From the NCBI GenBank assembly GCA_013365325.1, contig JABVXV010000081.1, forward strand, positions 152,901 through 216,900: a DNA stretch of 64,000 nt, given 5' to 3'. Source of the stretch: Dipetalonema caudispina. Lineage: Eukaryota > Nematoda > Chromadorea > Rhabditida > Onchocercidae. The notes under the pieces are model-generated. The model was not told the origin of the DNA. It ran no database searches and saw only the letters and a program-made list of their open reading frames with translations. Both the position numbers and the translations under genes were made by a program. This document shows, in pieces, positions 51,706 through 64,000 of this stretch. Positions within the stretch are counted from its first letter, which is position 1. Each line of letters begins with the position of its first letter.

Positions 51706-53001
51706 ATGTGTTGTCCATGTTTGGATATTTTTCGAAGATTCTAAAACTTCAAATGTTCCTTGATTACTTGATTCTGTCGTTTTCAAAGAATTTCGTTTCA
51801 TTATGTGGATATAATGTTTATTTCATACATGCTACCCCATTTCCTCTTGTTTGTACATATATGCGGGTACGTTTATCTGCATATTTTGGAGGACCAGAAA
51901 TGTTTTATTTTTCTAGCTGTTAATTTTTTTTTTCGATTTTGTACAGGGTACATATACGGGATTTTGCTATGCGGGACTGGAGAAATGGTTGAGGAAGGAA
52001 ATAGAATAAGAAATTATAATTTTTTCCGTTATTGTTAGTAATTTTGATATAACATTTCTGGATTTTGCAAGAACGATGATCCCGCATTGTAAAAATGTTA
52101 GCCCCGGAATTGACAATTTTCAGGAATTTCATTCATGTTGTGTGTCGGGTTTTTTTCTCTTTTTTTCAGGAATTTTGTCAATTTTTAATTCAGTTTTTGT
52201 TATTTTTTGCAAGTTCTCTTTCCGCCATACTTTTTTTTCCCATGAATTTGTGCTGTTATGGGTTTAAAATTTTATAAGTTTACAAGCGATATCACTGTCG
52301 CAGCGTTGAATCAGCAGATTGCATTAATCTTTCACTTATTGGATTTTAAACTGCTGGAAAATTCTACTCTTATTTGGTAATTTCAAATTTCAAAGTTCCA
52401 GTTTTTATTATTTTCTAAGTTAACATGAAGTAAGTAACATTCAGTACTGCTTTATAACAGAATCAAACTGCGATGTTCATTTTTTAACTTTTACCTTTTG
52501 TTTGCATAAACCATAATATAGGGATATTTTTGCCACCATTAGTCTTATTATATTCATAAAAATTCATCATTGCAGGCTATGGAAAGTTTTCAATTTCATT
52601 TCGGTGACAGATTTTGTAGATTGTCTATGCTGGCCGTACTAACAATGCCTTTTGTCGTGAACTATTTTACAAATTGAATTCCTCATAATTTGTACACTTT
52701 CTTTTCCGTTTCTTTTTTTTTTTTTTTTTTTTATGGTCTGTAAATATATGTGAATGGATTTTTCTTTCTCAATAGATTTGATACCAAAATGCGGGATATG
52801 AGACTTTTTTTTTAATACAATCAATCCACACAAGCATGAAAGAGCTGTAACAAATCAGAATAATTTGGGGAATTTTGAAAACTACCGGTTGTTATAACGG
52901 TTTATATCATAAAAATGAAAGAATTTGATAGTTCCTTTGGAATAAAATATGTAACCAAGAATAGATACTAATTTTTTCCTTTTTTTTTTTATACGTTAAT
53001 T
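51706..53001. other. convergent 3' region of hlh-30 and the PDZRN-like gene
   Basis: 1.3 kb with no gene recognised. AATAAA occurs at 52941-52946 (+). Short T-rich open frames here are not coding-like. Confidence 0.5.
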
Positions 53002-56000
53002 TCATACAGTGGTAACGGATAAAATTCCGTCAATGGAACGACTAGAAATATCACGATTTGCATGAGCCATGAATTCTTGAATAGTGGTGAATTTGTCTAA
53101 CAATGGATTACCTTTTCGTCGCATCATCTTCTTTCGTGATAACTGTACAATTAACTGAAAAATGAGGAAATTTGAAATATTTCGCATCGTATGAAAACAT
53201 ATGAATAAATTCGAATATATCCGGAAGGAGTTATTCTATTTGTCATTGTCATTATCGAATCAATCCTTGAAATGTTTGGAATTGATCACCTGATCTGATG
53301 GTTGTTGATTTCGTTGCGCCATCAATTGATGGTATCTTAATTTACGTTGTTTCGCTCGTTCCCATTGCTTTTTGCGTTCTTCTCGAGTCCAAAATCGACC
53401 AGTTTTTAGTTCACTCATCGCATCATCATCTGTGCTTACACCTGTACGTTCCTAAATAACAGTTTCTTCAAGAATACATCTCTCAGAACATTTAAATCTT
53501 CAATTTGATAAAAAAAAAGTGAGGGAAACTTTTTACGTTTAAGCTGAAAATCCGACGAAGAAAAACAGCTTACTTTGTTTAATTGCTGTTCTCGTTCTTT
53601 CAGTAATTTATTTCGAATTGGCTTCTTGGTGACATATCGTGTCCCATCTGGACGCCTTTTAATCTGAAACATTAAGTTTCTCTAAATTCAATAAGTAATG
53701 AACTTCGATCAAATGTTAAAATACAACGATTTTCCTAAAATTTGTAAAATTTCATAAACTTCTTTTGAACATGTTCGGAATGGTAATTACTGATAGTTTT
53801 TGTAATTTCAGTTTCAGAAAATCAAATTTGATTGCCAATAAAGGTACAAAATCTTCATTTTGAACATTTTTCATTTTATTTATTAGTTCAAAGTACATTT
53901 ATTTTAAGCATATGGCCTATGCTCCTATTAGTGCTGCTTAATACAAAAAAAAAAAGTCCCCCGTAATGAATTAGATAAGGATGGAAAAATGGGTAAACTT
54001 TTGTTTTTTAATTTTCAATAATCAATAAGATAGTTAATTTATTCATAAGTTAACACTATTTATGACTCATTGTTTCCAATGTATACAGCATAAATTTTAT
54101 TTAATTTCCTTCTGAAAATATTATTCATTCAAGTGATTCCTATCAAAAATAAGCTTTCCTGGGAAAAAGTACCAACCTTCATTTATATATTTATTTATTT
54201 TTTTCAAAAGTTCATTTACTCTAATTATTACCTTCCAGGAAATACTTCCTCAAATAATATCATAAATAAAATGTAAATTGGAAACGATTAATTTTCGAAC
54301 TACTGGGAACAATAATAATCAAGCTTAGGAATTTGATAATGGTGAAATGAATCGGAAATGGTGAAATTAATAAAAATTTGTAATCGAAATAACTTTAAAT
54401 GCAACAATCTTAGCATGGTTATGTATAGTTTGAAAATAATAGCTAATTTCAGCATATATGATTTGTAATTTTTGGAATAATTTGGAAGAGAAAAAAAAAA
54501 AAAAATTTTCCCATATCAACCATTTATTTAATGCAAACATATATGATTTAATATTAATTAATATTCCTGATAGTTAAACAATGAAATTTTTACCTTCCAT
54601 TCGCATGATTCCTGAATTTTATTATCTTGAAATTGTTTCATTGTTATTCCATCTATTCTTCTTGCTCCTCCTCGTCTTTCATCATCATTATAATTATTAG
54701 TTGTAGCATTAATTACACCACATTTAGCTGATGTTCGTAACATATGAGCTTGTTCAATCATTGCTTCGCGTAACAATCGTTGTTGAAGAGCTATTGTTTC
54801 CGCTAATTTTTGTGGCATCGTATACATTGTAATGCCAGCTCTTTCACTAAAAAAAAAAAAAAAAAAAAGGAAAATAATATCGACTGATTAATTAATTAAA
54901 CAATTCTTTCAAATAATTTCTCTTCTTATTTTCCTCAATATATTTATTTTGTTATTATCATCTTTTCTCTTTTACATACAATGCTTATTTTTGTCTTCTT
55001 CCTCATTTTCTTTTTTACTTCAAATTGAATACAAAATATGAATTAATTGATTAAAGATTACAGTGACAAAGTACAAGCAATGAAAAAATCCCATCCAGAA
55101 TTCTCACATAAAACCCTATAAATTATCACATTCCGATGATTCATATTTAGATTATGATTTATCTTATCGAGAAATCATTATGTGTATGTATATTCTTGTT
55201 AGAAGAATTTTTTGAATAATTAGAAAATTTAAATTTAATATTTTACCTTTGTGGCCTATAAGTTTCATCAACCATTTGTGCTGTCATTGGTCTTCTTCTC
55301 TCATTCGTTCTGATTTCTTCTTCTTCTTCATTTGCTTTTGCTGTAACATGTCCTTTTTTCCCATTTTCTCTTAAAATGACCGAATATTGTGGTAATCTGA
55401 AAGTAACAAAAATCTATTAAAAAAAAAAAAAAAAAAGTTATAATAAATATTCTTGAGATATCACAGAACTTCACAAATTTTAAAATCCTTATTCACATGT
55501 TTTTTTTTTTTTTCTCTTTTTCAATAATGATATAGGATAGAAATTATTTAAATTTGACGTACGAGGCTAAAAATTACCTAAATTTAACTTGTGGAATTTG
55601 TGAAGTTGATGGCTTCTGTGAAGCTATACAATGAGCCGTTTCACCGGTAGATCCTCCTAATGTTGTATAATTGTGGAGTTTCATGTTATTGCTGCCTCTG
55701 AAAATTGACTATGATATCGAAATCAAATGTTAGTGAAAATGATAAAGTCGATCATTTGAAAATTAAAAATTTTCAACAAATTTCTATAAATCTGATCATC
55801 CATTAGTATTGCGTTCTATATTTGTGTATGTACAAATTGAATAAACTGGCCAGCGGTTATTTCATGTAACCAATAATTTTGCATTGAAACATAAATTATT
55901 CTTTTTTTTTTTTTTTTTTTTTTTTTTAATGCAAACAAATTGAAACGAAGTTTTTTATTTGATGAATATTAATTAAAATTCAAATCGACCATAAAATCAC

Positions 56001-58115
56001 TAAATAACAATTAAATTTGAACTTGCTTTTTAGTTTGAGCAATAGCATCTGGTTTCAATGGTGTACTTCGGCATGATTCACCAGTATTGTAAGCACTTGA
56101 TGTATCATCCAATCTTCGTTTTACATCATCGTTTAATTTATATACATTCTGATCATTGTCTGTTACATATGGCATCTGGAAATTCAATTAATTGCAAACA
56201 TTTCATTACTTAATTGCCGAATTAATGAATCACTTGATTAAATTACTTTTTACATAATATCAAGCAACTCATAGTTTAAAATCGATATTAAATTTGAAAA
56301 TAAATAATGGTTAAGTTGTAATATTTCTGATGCTCTCCATAAATTAATCTTTCCTAATTTCATTTTATTTATTATCAGTTATATTACTATAATTGTATTC
56401 ATTTACAAAAAAAGAATACTTATTCATAAATAGAAAAATCTACCTTCGAAAAGCTACGTCTACTATCACTGTGTTTCAAAATAAGCCTATCACATTCCAT
56501 GCGTATGGTTTCCATTTCCCGATGCAATGATGCTAATTCTCGTTCTAAGGAACACTCACTTGCACATCTGGAAATAAAAATTTTGCCTGAATTCGAATTC
56601 AACTCATACAAAATTCAAAGTTAAAATTTATTCATAAACTTGAAAAGAAAAGCTTAGTTCAAGAGATGAAAGAAAGCTTAGAAAGAAACTCAAAATTGTT
56701 AAACTTCACAAACGTAAGTCTTGGGTCTTCTTCTTCCATTCCTTACTTTGGTAATTCTTCTGATAACCGAAATTTAAATCATTTTAATCAAACCTTCTCA
56801 AACTACAATCTGTTACTTCCGGCAAATCGTTCAGAGAGTCCATTGACTGATTCAAACTGCTTGATATTGGAGCGGGTAGCAATTCCGCATCTGAATCAGT
56901 CATTCTTGATAGTCCAGAATCCTAGAAAAAAACATGATGTACTAATTGATAATATCATAACAAGCAAATCCTTCAATGTCAAATGGATCATCTATCCTTA
57001 TTTGCGACGCAGTACACAAACAGGTCAAATATTAAGAATTCATATAATATCAGAAAATATACAAACTTTTGTTTATTTTAAAATTTCAACTCTACAATAT
57101 TTTCCTTTCTCCTACTTTCACTCTTTTTTAATTTGCTATACAAAATTTCAGAGAATCAGTTAACGGAGGAAAAAAAAATTGAGATGGATCTTCTGGATAA
57201 AGATTTCAAGAATATTTCCGTCTTCAAATAATCCTGAAACTCATTACCATCCAAAATGTGAAATGCTAGGACCTTTTCAAGGGTCGAATTACTGGAATTA
57301 GCATCGGTGAGTGCACCTTTATCGTCATCATTACAACCTTCTCCTGTTGGTTCCAATAACAATTCAAATTCTTCACTCTAAACAATAACAATAAAAAAAA
57401 AAACAATTAAAATTTGCAAATTTTTAAATTTTCTCAATTATTCACTATTAGTATTAATAGTTTTAACCTTAAATTGCAATATTATAATTACTTCATTTAC
57501 TTAACAGTATCAGTTTTACACATACTGTTCTTGCTTTTAGTAACCTCGAATTAATTAATTAGGTAAAAGAAGAGTAACCTGGATAGAACGGGCAAGCAAT
57601 AAGGATATTTCATTACCGCTGTCACGAAATTGTTTTACAGCGTTGGCACGACTATAAATTGTTTCACCGTTTACCTGTAATAATACGATGTTCAAATTTG
57701 TTATAATGAACCCTCTTTTTACTTTAATACCTGTTGCATTTAATTTCGAAAAAAAAAAAGATAAAAATTCAATTCATTTTTTAGTTTTGTTTCCAATCTT
57801 TCGAAATGAAAAAGACTGATGCAAACCTGCAGTATTTGATCACCGGGCCTAAGACGTCCATCACGATCTGCGACACTTCCACTTTCAATCTAAAAAATTC
57901 ATCCTATTAAATTTTATAATGAGCATCTGCATCTAATAGCATTTAATAGTTCAAAGATTAAATATTTTATCATCAGCCAATAACTTACCATAATTATGAC
58001 GAAAAGCGAAGTTTAATTCAAGTATCAATTCCTTATGTTATCAGCAGAAGGAAATTCAGAATAGTCAAAAAAAATTTTTTATCAATTTTTGTCAGCAAAT
58101 CATTCATCAGTTTTA

Positions 58116-58151
<36 letters not shown>

Positions 58152-58429
58152 ACACACACACACACACACTACAATTTGCCATATGAAAATATTGAAAAAT
58201 TTCATCTAAATAATTGCTTATTGATTAAGCACTGCAAGTTTATTTAGATTTCATTTGCTGGATAAATATGAATATAACAATTTCAATTTTTACCTATCAT
58301 TTAGTTTAGCTATAATAAATATTAAGTAACCTCGCCAATGAATACATCGGTGTCATTCTCGTTTGCACTACCGTAATATAATTTCAAGCCCAAACGCGGA
58401 CAACTTTTCGATTTTTCCAGTATAACCTC
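53002..58429 (-). CDS. pdzrn3: PDZRN3/PDZRN4-like PDZ protein, C-terminal 563 residues
   Basis: Vertebrate PDZRN3/LNX3 is a RING and PDZ ubiquitin ligase at synapses and in Wnt signalling. Thirteen exons: 58331-58429, 57827-57889, 57579-57674, 57273-57377, 56794-56921, 56444-56567, 56027-56175, 55578-55697, 55247-55396, 54594-54846, 53574-53663, 53290-53451 and 53002-53154. They join to 1692 nt. The first three code one PDZ domain ([40 protein letters not shown]) matching PDZ2 of PDZRN3. [70 protein letters not shown] and [10 protein letters not shown] follow in the vertebrate order. The end is SVTTV, a class I PDZ ligand identical to that of PDZRN3. No RING or first PDZ is visible. The intron after the seventh exon is best read as GC-AG. 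Confidence 0.93.
58117..58169. repeat. (CA)n microsatellite in a PDZRN intron
   Basis: About 25 CA dinucleotides with one ATA interruption, between the first and second visible exons of the PDZRN-like gene. Confidence 0.9.
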
Positions 58430-60169
58430 CTGTAAGAAAAAAAAAAAATAATTCTGCTTAAACAAAAAAAAGAAGCTTTTTTAATTTCAAAAATGAATAT
58501 TAACTTTCTTTTTTTTTTTTTAAGTTAGTGAATTTTCAAATTCTAGAAACAAATTTTTTGATTTTTTTTTTCTTTTTTTTTGCAACATTTTCTTCTTATC
58601 AGATATGGCTGTAAAATAGCAAAAGCTTATTATCAGAAGTTATTCATAAATTTGTGGTTTTACTTTTTCAATGCAGCAAAAAGTTCGATCACTAGAAAAA
58701 GCTCCGATGTTTTCTTCTGATAACGAAACTTGCGAAACAAAAAAAAAAAAAAAAAAAAAAAAAAAAAGCCGGAAGTATTAAGAATTGATGAACAGAAAGC
58801 GAGAAAGAGGTTAAAAAAAGAAAAAAAAAAAAAGCTTACTTGAAAGATGGATATGTTTGTAAAAATTTTATTAAAGGTATTGTAAGTCAGCCGATGACGA
58901 CGGCACCTTTTTTATTTTTATAAAGAAATGAGATTATACTTTCTCCATCTTTTTTTCAATTTTTTGTTTTTAATTTTGTTAAGATTAATTCAGGAAGATA
59001 TATGACATATTAATATATTATTGCTAAAGTTATATGCACAAAAGAGCAAAATTTAAGGAAAATTGAACAGGAAAAAAGATTAAAATTATGGAAATAAAAA
59101 AGAAAAAAAAACGGTTAATAACATTTCTCGTTGAATATTTATAGCATATCGAAATGATATTTAAAGGTGAAATATATGCATAAGATTGAAAATTAAATAG
59201 GAATATGAAATTTTTGTTAAATGAACGATTTTAATCTGAAAGGAGTCAATAAATCTAAAATTAAGAAAGAAAAACAGTTTAACTTCATGGTAATAATTTA
59301 AAAATCAATTTAAAATACTGTTATTGAAGATTTCAAGATAATGTCAGCTACATCATTATTTTTATTTATTTATTAATTCTTTTTAAAATATAACAACACT
59401 ATGTCATGTATAGGAGCATGTAGTTGCATTTTATTTGATATTTTATTAGAAACTCGTAAATTTTCTAAATTCTTCGCGGAAAAAAAAAAAAAAAAACATA
59501 AAAAATAAAAGCAATTGTGGATAAAAGATTAAAATTCAAGCGTCTGAAGCAAAAAAAGAAGAAAAAAACATCCCACAGTTCCAATTGTTTATTTTATATT
59601 TCCACATTTCCTTTCGGCTCAAAAGAAACGATTAACGACGGCATTCTTTCACAATTAAATGTTGCAATAAATCACACATTTTCAAGAAATGCTTTCGAAG
59701 TTCCCACTTTTTAACTTGAAAATTTAAAAGTTTCCAAAAGTTTGTGTATTTGAACGACAAAGTAACATAATTAACAAAATATCACCCATATCAGAAATGA
59801 TTACTTATCAGTCTTTTGAAATAAGTTTTCTCATTTAATCGTCAAATCGTTGGATTTAAGCAGTCCATTGATTATGATTAATTTACAGGTAATTATTGAT
59901 AGTATGCAATAATTTAAACTTGAACCGCTTCATGCTTTCCCGGAAGATTTCGGGAAAATGTACTACGCTAATATTTCCACATTATCGAATTGTTATACAA
60001 TAAACAACAATAAGAAAACAAACAATGACCTCATATTCGATACCGCTCAATTCATTGCCACAACTTGCATAATATGCTTCCATACGATCACTGAAACATT
60101 TCAATGGGAATTGAAAATTCTCAAAGTCCAAAGAAAGAATCATTTAAATCTTATAACTCTTCTTCTAAT

Positions 60170-60296
60170 TTCTCTTCCTTCTTCTTCATCCTTTCCCTTC
60201 TACTCCTTCTTCCATTCTTCCTGCTCCTCCTCCTCCTTCTCTTCTTCTTCCTCCTCCTCTTTCCTCCTCCTCCTCCTCCTCCTCCTCCTTCCTCAA
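60170..60296. repeat. polypyrimidine TCC/TTC tract
   Basis: A roughly 125-base C/T-only-like stretch ending in a (TCC)n core at about 60262-60291. Apparent Ser/Leu/Pro-rich frames across it are repeat artefacts. Confidence 0.85.
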
Positions 60297-60525
60297 TCCA
60301 ATATTCATACAGTTCTGGTCATTCATTGCATAATTTAGTCCAATATTTAATCCTTTTTGATAAATATTTCCTCTCTGAGAAGATTGTATCTTATTTGAAG
60401 TGTTTCGTACACTTATTGAATAAATTAACTAGTACGAAATAACATTTTCATAATTCATATTTATTATTTAAATTTAAATTTTGTTCAAAATTGATAAAAC
60501 CAAAATAAAAACATACACAACAAGC

Positions 60526-60556
<31 letters not shown>

Positions 60557-60986
60557 AAAGAAAAAAGAACCTTTGTAAGATGATAAAGATGAAATTGAAT
60601 AAATGTATATATATTCATATATATATATATATATATGTAAATATAATGAACGATGGGAAAATATTGTGAAGCACAGTTAATGACAGCTGTTGCTATAACT
60701 TTCCTCCTTAACTTTCTTCTTCTTTGCTTCTTTTCATTTCGTTCATCTACCTCCGTTTTCCCTAATCTCTAATGTTGGTTAAAATTTATTAGAACTTTTA
60801 AGATGTGAACGATCGTTGAGCCCATTATTACTAACCAGTTGTTGTATGTTGTATTCTACACGAACTTATTATTAATCCTTTTTCTCTTTTCTTCCTCATT
60901 TTAACTCTCATTTGGTTGGGACAAAAGCATTTTGGAACTTGAACAGCAAACTGAATAGCAAGCAATTCATAACAACAAGAACAAAC

Positions 60987-61055
60987 CTTTCGCATCAAAT
61001 CAACTAAAACTTCATCTTTCCTTTTCTTCATTTGGGATTTTTTGAAATTTTTCAT
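60987..61055 (-). CDS. candidate first exon of the PDZRN-like gene
   Basis: An ATG at 61055 opens 23 codons (MKNFKKSQMKKRKDEVLVDL, then MRK) and ends at a GTTTGT donor in phase 0. That phase joins exactly to the exon at 58429 that starts the PDZ domain (EVILEKSK). It would give a 586-residue protein with no RING and one PDZ. The donor is not a strong consensus, and the lysine-rich content is partly base bias. Confidence 0.4.
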
Positions 61056-61089
61056 TTTTCAAAAGCAACTAACAAATATCATTTATCTA

Positions 61090-61121
<32 letters not shown>

Positions 61122-61554
61122 CAAACTTAATTTCCTTACATAATAACGAATAAATGCACCACAACAACTACATACATATATTTACAGTGATACAGACACA
61201 CACAAATATATTTGGATAATTTTATAAATAATGTAATATGGAATAGTGGAGAGTAAAATGATAAGATCAAGATAACCTAATCCTAATAGTTAATAATTTT
61301 CAATAAATGCTTATAATGTGAAAAGAAGATGCATATTAAAAATGAATTATCATTAATGCTATTTACTAATAATAATTTACCATAATTAATTGAATCAATT
61401 TCAAGATTACTGTATGTGAGAATAATTATCATGAATAAATTATTTGAAATGGAATTTGCTAAAAGTATACTTATTTTTTAAGAATAAATGATAATAATAA
61501 GAATGAATGTAATAATAGTAATGATAATAATAATAGTAGTAAAAGTACCAATTC

Positions 61555-61630
<76 letters not shown>
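61555..61630. repeat. (TAA)n microsatellite
   Basis: About 25 uninterrupted TAA units. Confidence 0.95.
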
Positions 61631-61631
<1 letters not shown>

Positions 61632-62088
61632 TGCTTACTAACGGTTAAATTTTCTTTTTTTTTTTAAAGTATTTCTAGCAGTAATGCATTATTTGAAACC
61701 ATTAAGGTTTTTAAGTGGCATTCTCTATTGCATTGCAATGATATTTGATTCGATCAAAATGTTAGCAATTGGTCTCAAATGTATGGCAAAAAGTAAAAAG
61801 CGAAACAAGCAAAATTCGAAGGAAATCGAAATTTCTGAAATTTTATAATTTATACAAAAAGTAATTGTCTGGAAGCTTTCGCTTGACTAACACACTGAAG
61901 CTAAAAAGCTGTAATTTTAGAAGCGCAAAGTTTTAAGAATATTGGAGGGATGTTTTGCAAGATGATATTTCTTTCAATTAGAACCATCTATGATCAAATT
62001 CCATCAGTAATCATATGAAATGACTTTGCATTAATGTTTGGAATTTAGTCCAAATATGTGAAATTTTTTAAATACTAAAATAGCTTAC

Positions 62089-62252
62089 CTATCGAAAACT
62101 GTTGATTTAAATTCACTGCATCCTTCTGCAGTAATTTTATTACTTTTTTTATCATCGTTTCTTTCTTCTTTGCAATTACTCCTCGATAATTCTTTACAAT
62201 TAGGAATTCTTTGTCGTTCAGCCTGATTGTATAATTTCTTACTGTCGTCCAT
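62089..62252 (-). CDS. candidate upstream exon of the PDZRN-like gene or of another gene
   Basis: ATG at 62252 starts MDDSKKLYNQAERQR and the frame runs hydrophilic and non-repetitive to a good GTAAGC donor (54 codons plus 2 nt). Its phase does not fit the exon at 58429 directly, since that join gives a stop within 16 codons. An intermediate exon, or a different gene, is therefore required. Composition (CKELSRSNCKEERNDDKK) is coding-like for this AT-rich DNA. Confidence 0.4.
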
Positions 62253-63602
62253 TTCATCGATCAAAAACTTCAAAAGCAAATTTAAATTTCAAAATTTTTA
62301 TTATATATAGAAATAAAAATGTAATGCTGATGATGTATAAAAAGAATGCAAGTATAAATTGAAGATTTAAATTTCACATTTCGTTATCAGTGTTTTCAAA
62401 AATTTAATAATCTTACTTAACCCATATTAGTCCTTCAAAATTTATAATAGTATAAACGAAGAGCATATGGACGATAAATTGCTTTGTAAAATAAATTGGA
62501 AAATTTTGCGAAAAGATAAAATCCAAATTCAAACGGATTAATTCGATAAATTACAAAAAAACTGAAACAAATGAATCGTTTTCAAAAAGAAAATAAGTGG
62601 AAGGAAGCAAAGGATTATGGATTACATGATCGGAAAGGATTATTTTTAATATTAATTGGAAATAAATGGAAGGATAAATCCGATGCAAAGATGCTATATG
62701 TTTGCATCGGATTTATACACTATGCTTAATAAATATTTTATGGTCATACGGTCATTTCCATTAAAATTCGCTATATGTCAATTTTTTTTTTTTGAAGTGA
62801 CTAAATTTAGATGATACCATAATCATCCATCAAATAGCAATCGTTTAAAATATTTAAAAGCTATATTATTTACAATAGTACAAAATAAAATTAATTCCAA
62901 TCTTTTTTTGGAAAAGAAATTTTAATAATGAAATAAAAGATTATTGTCTGAAATGAATAAAACTACAACTATACAATATATTTCATAACTTACTGGAAAA
63001 AATCAACAAATATCGCAAATTTTTGAAAATTTATTATTAATATGAAGTTTTGATAGTTACTTTTACAAATACAAAAAATATATGTGTATGTATAGAGTAT
63101 TTTAAATGAAAAGTATGGAAAACTAACATTTGTTCATTTATTATTTATTTAGTGGGATTGAAAAATTCGACTAACATTAAAATTTTCTGCTGTTTCGAAA
63201 TAATTTGGAAAACATCCCTACAAAATCGCGAAAAATGACGATTAGCAATACGATTGAATATTCTCGAATGTATTATTAGAAAGATAAATAGATACAATTA
63301 ATTTGACAGCTGAATGGATTGATTGATAGTTACGTAAAACGTAGAAAGCAAATCAAATCAAACTTTTCTCTTAATATCATCATTGACATTTGTAATCACA
63401 TTTCAAAACATGTGTTATTTTCCAAATTTTCATTTCATTAACAAATCTTCCATGTAACTTTAAGGTACTAAAATTTTTTCACATGTTTTGAAAAAATTCA
63501 ATAATAAGTTAAAAAAAAGAAACAGAAATTATTTTACATACTAATGATTAACAACTAAACAATATTATGCATATATGATACATGAAGCTAAAAGATCTCG
63601 AA

Positions 63603-63680
63603 ATGTTGCCGACAAAAACAAAAACTTGCTGCTCTCGTGAAGATGATGCCAATGTGATGTGTAAACTACATCGATCTAAA
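63603..63680 (+). CDS. candidate first exon of a plus-strand gene
   Basis: An ATG opens 26 codons (MLPTKTKTCCSREDDANVMC, then KLHRSK) up to a GTGAGA donor in phase 0. This is a small Cys-containing exon near the window edge. The window stops 320 bp later in a (TTA)n array, so no second exon can be tested. Confidence 0.2.
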
Positions 63681-63760
63681 GTGAGAACACCTTTGTACAA
63701 TGAAATTTTAGAACATCAAAACAAATCCGAAGGATTGTGATTTATAATCAATAAATATTC

Positions 63761-64000
<240 letters not shown>

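Noticed and set aside
56666..57163. 165-codon plus-strand frame opposite the PDZRN-like gene
   Set aside because: It is antisense to the exon at 56794-56921 and its flanking introns. The minus strand carries the conserved PDZRN sequence with correct splice sites.
60104..60442. 112- and 126-codon Ser/Leu/Pro-rich plus-strand frames
   Set aside because: Both depend on the TCC/TTC polypyrimidine tract, which is free of stops in these frames.

Overview
The window looks like nuclear DNA of a nematode, most likely a spirurid or filarial worm. The evidence is a very AT-rich background, multi-exon genes with short introns ending in TTTCAG-type acceptors, acceptor-like sites just upstream of start codons as expected for spliced-leader trans-splicing, closely spaced same-strand genes as in nematode operons, and protein sequences that match nematode and animal families. 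As I recall, the C. elegans counterparts I can name (unc-33, tsg-101, B0035.1/BuGZ, dnj-2, nuo-3, coq-3, gdi-1, hlh-30) all lie on chromosome IV, so the window fits one conserved ancestral linkage block. No bacterial insertion, transposon ORF, tRNA or rRNA gene was recognised.

Layout. 1-2780 (-): three exons of an UNC-33/CRMP gene that runs off the left edge. 2781-9763: gene-poor, with homopolymers and GA/CT tracts. 9764-11738 (-): complete tsg-101 (ESCRT-I). 13345-15962 (+): complete BuGZ/ZNF207 homologue with a very short C-terminus. 16076-16576 (-): possible unrecognised gene. 17751-20255 (-): complete dnj-2 (DNAJC25). 22122-32010 (+): four same-strand genes, BRK1, nuo-3, coq-3 and gdi-1, spaced like a nematode operon. 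They join a WAVE-complex subunit, a complex I subunit, a ubiquinone O-methyltransferase and Rab GDI. 33286-35974 (-): a complete 385-residue protein of unknown function with ankyrin-like helical repeats. 35975-48790: about 12.8 kb of microsatellite-rich DNA. 48791-51705 (+): nine 3' exons of hlh-30 (TFEB/MITF). 53002-58429 (-): thirteen exons of a PDZRN3/4-like PDZ protein, with candidate 5' exons at 60987-61055 and 62089-62252. The window ends in a (TTA)n array.

Exon models were built by hand from splice signals, reading phase and similarity to remembered protein families. For tsg-101, BuGZ, dnj-2, BRK1, nuo-3, coq-3, gdi-1 and the 385-residue gene, the joined exons give one uninterrupted frame from ATG to stop at a length close to the family norm where a family is known. 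I found no clearly novel biological system. The best leads are the four-gene operon with its mitochondrial centre, a GC-AG intron in gdi-1, a RING-less PDZRN, several unexplained coding-like exons, and a set of inverted, hairpin-capable simple-repeat pairs in the gene desert.
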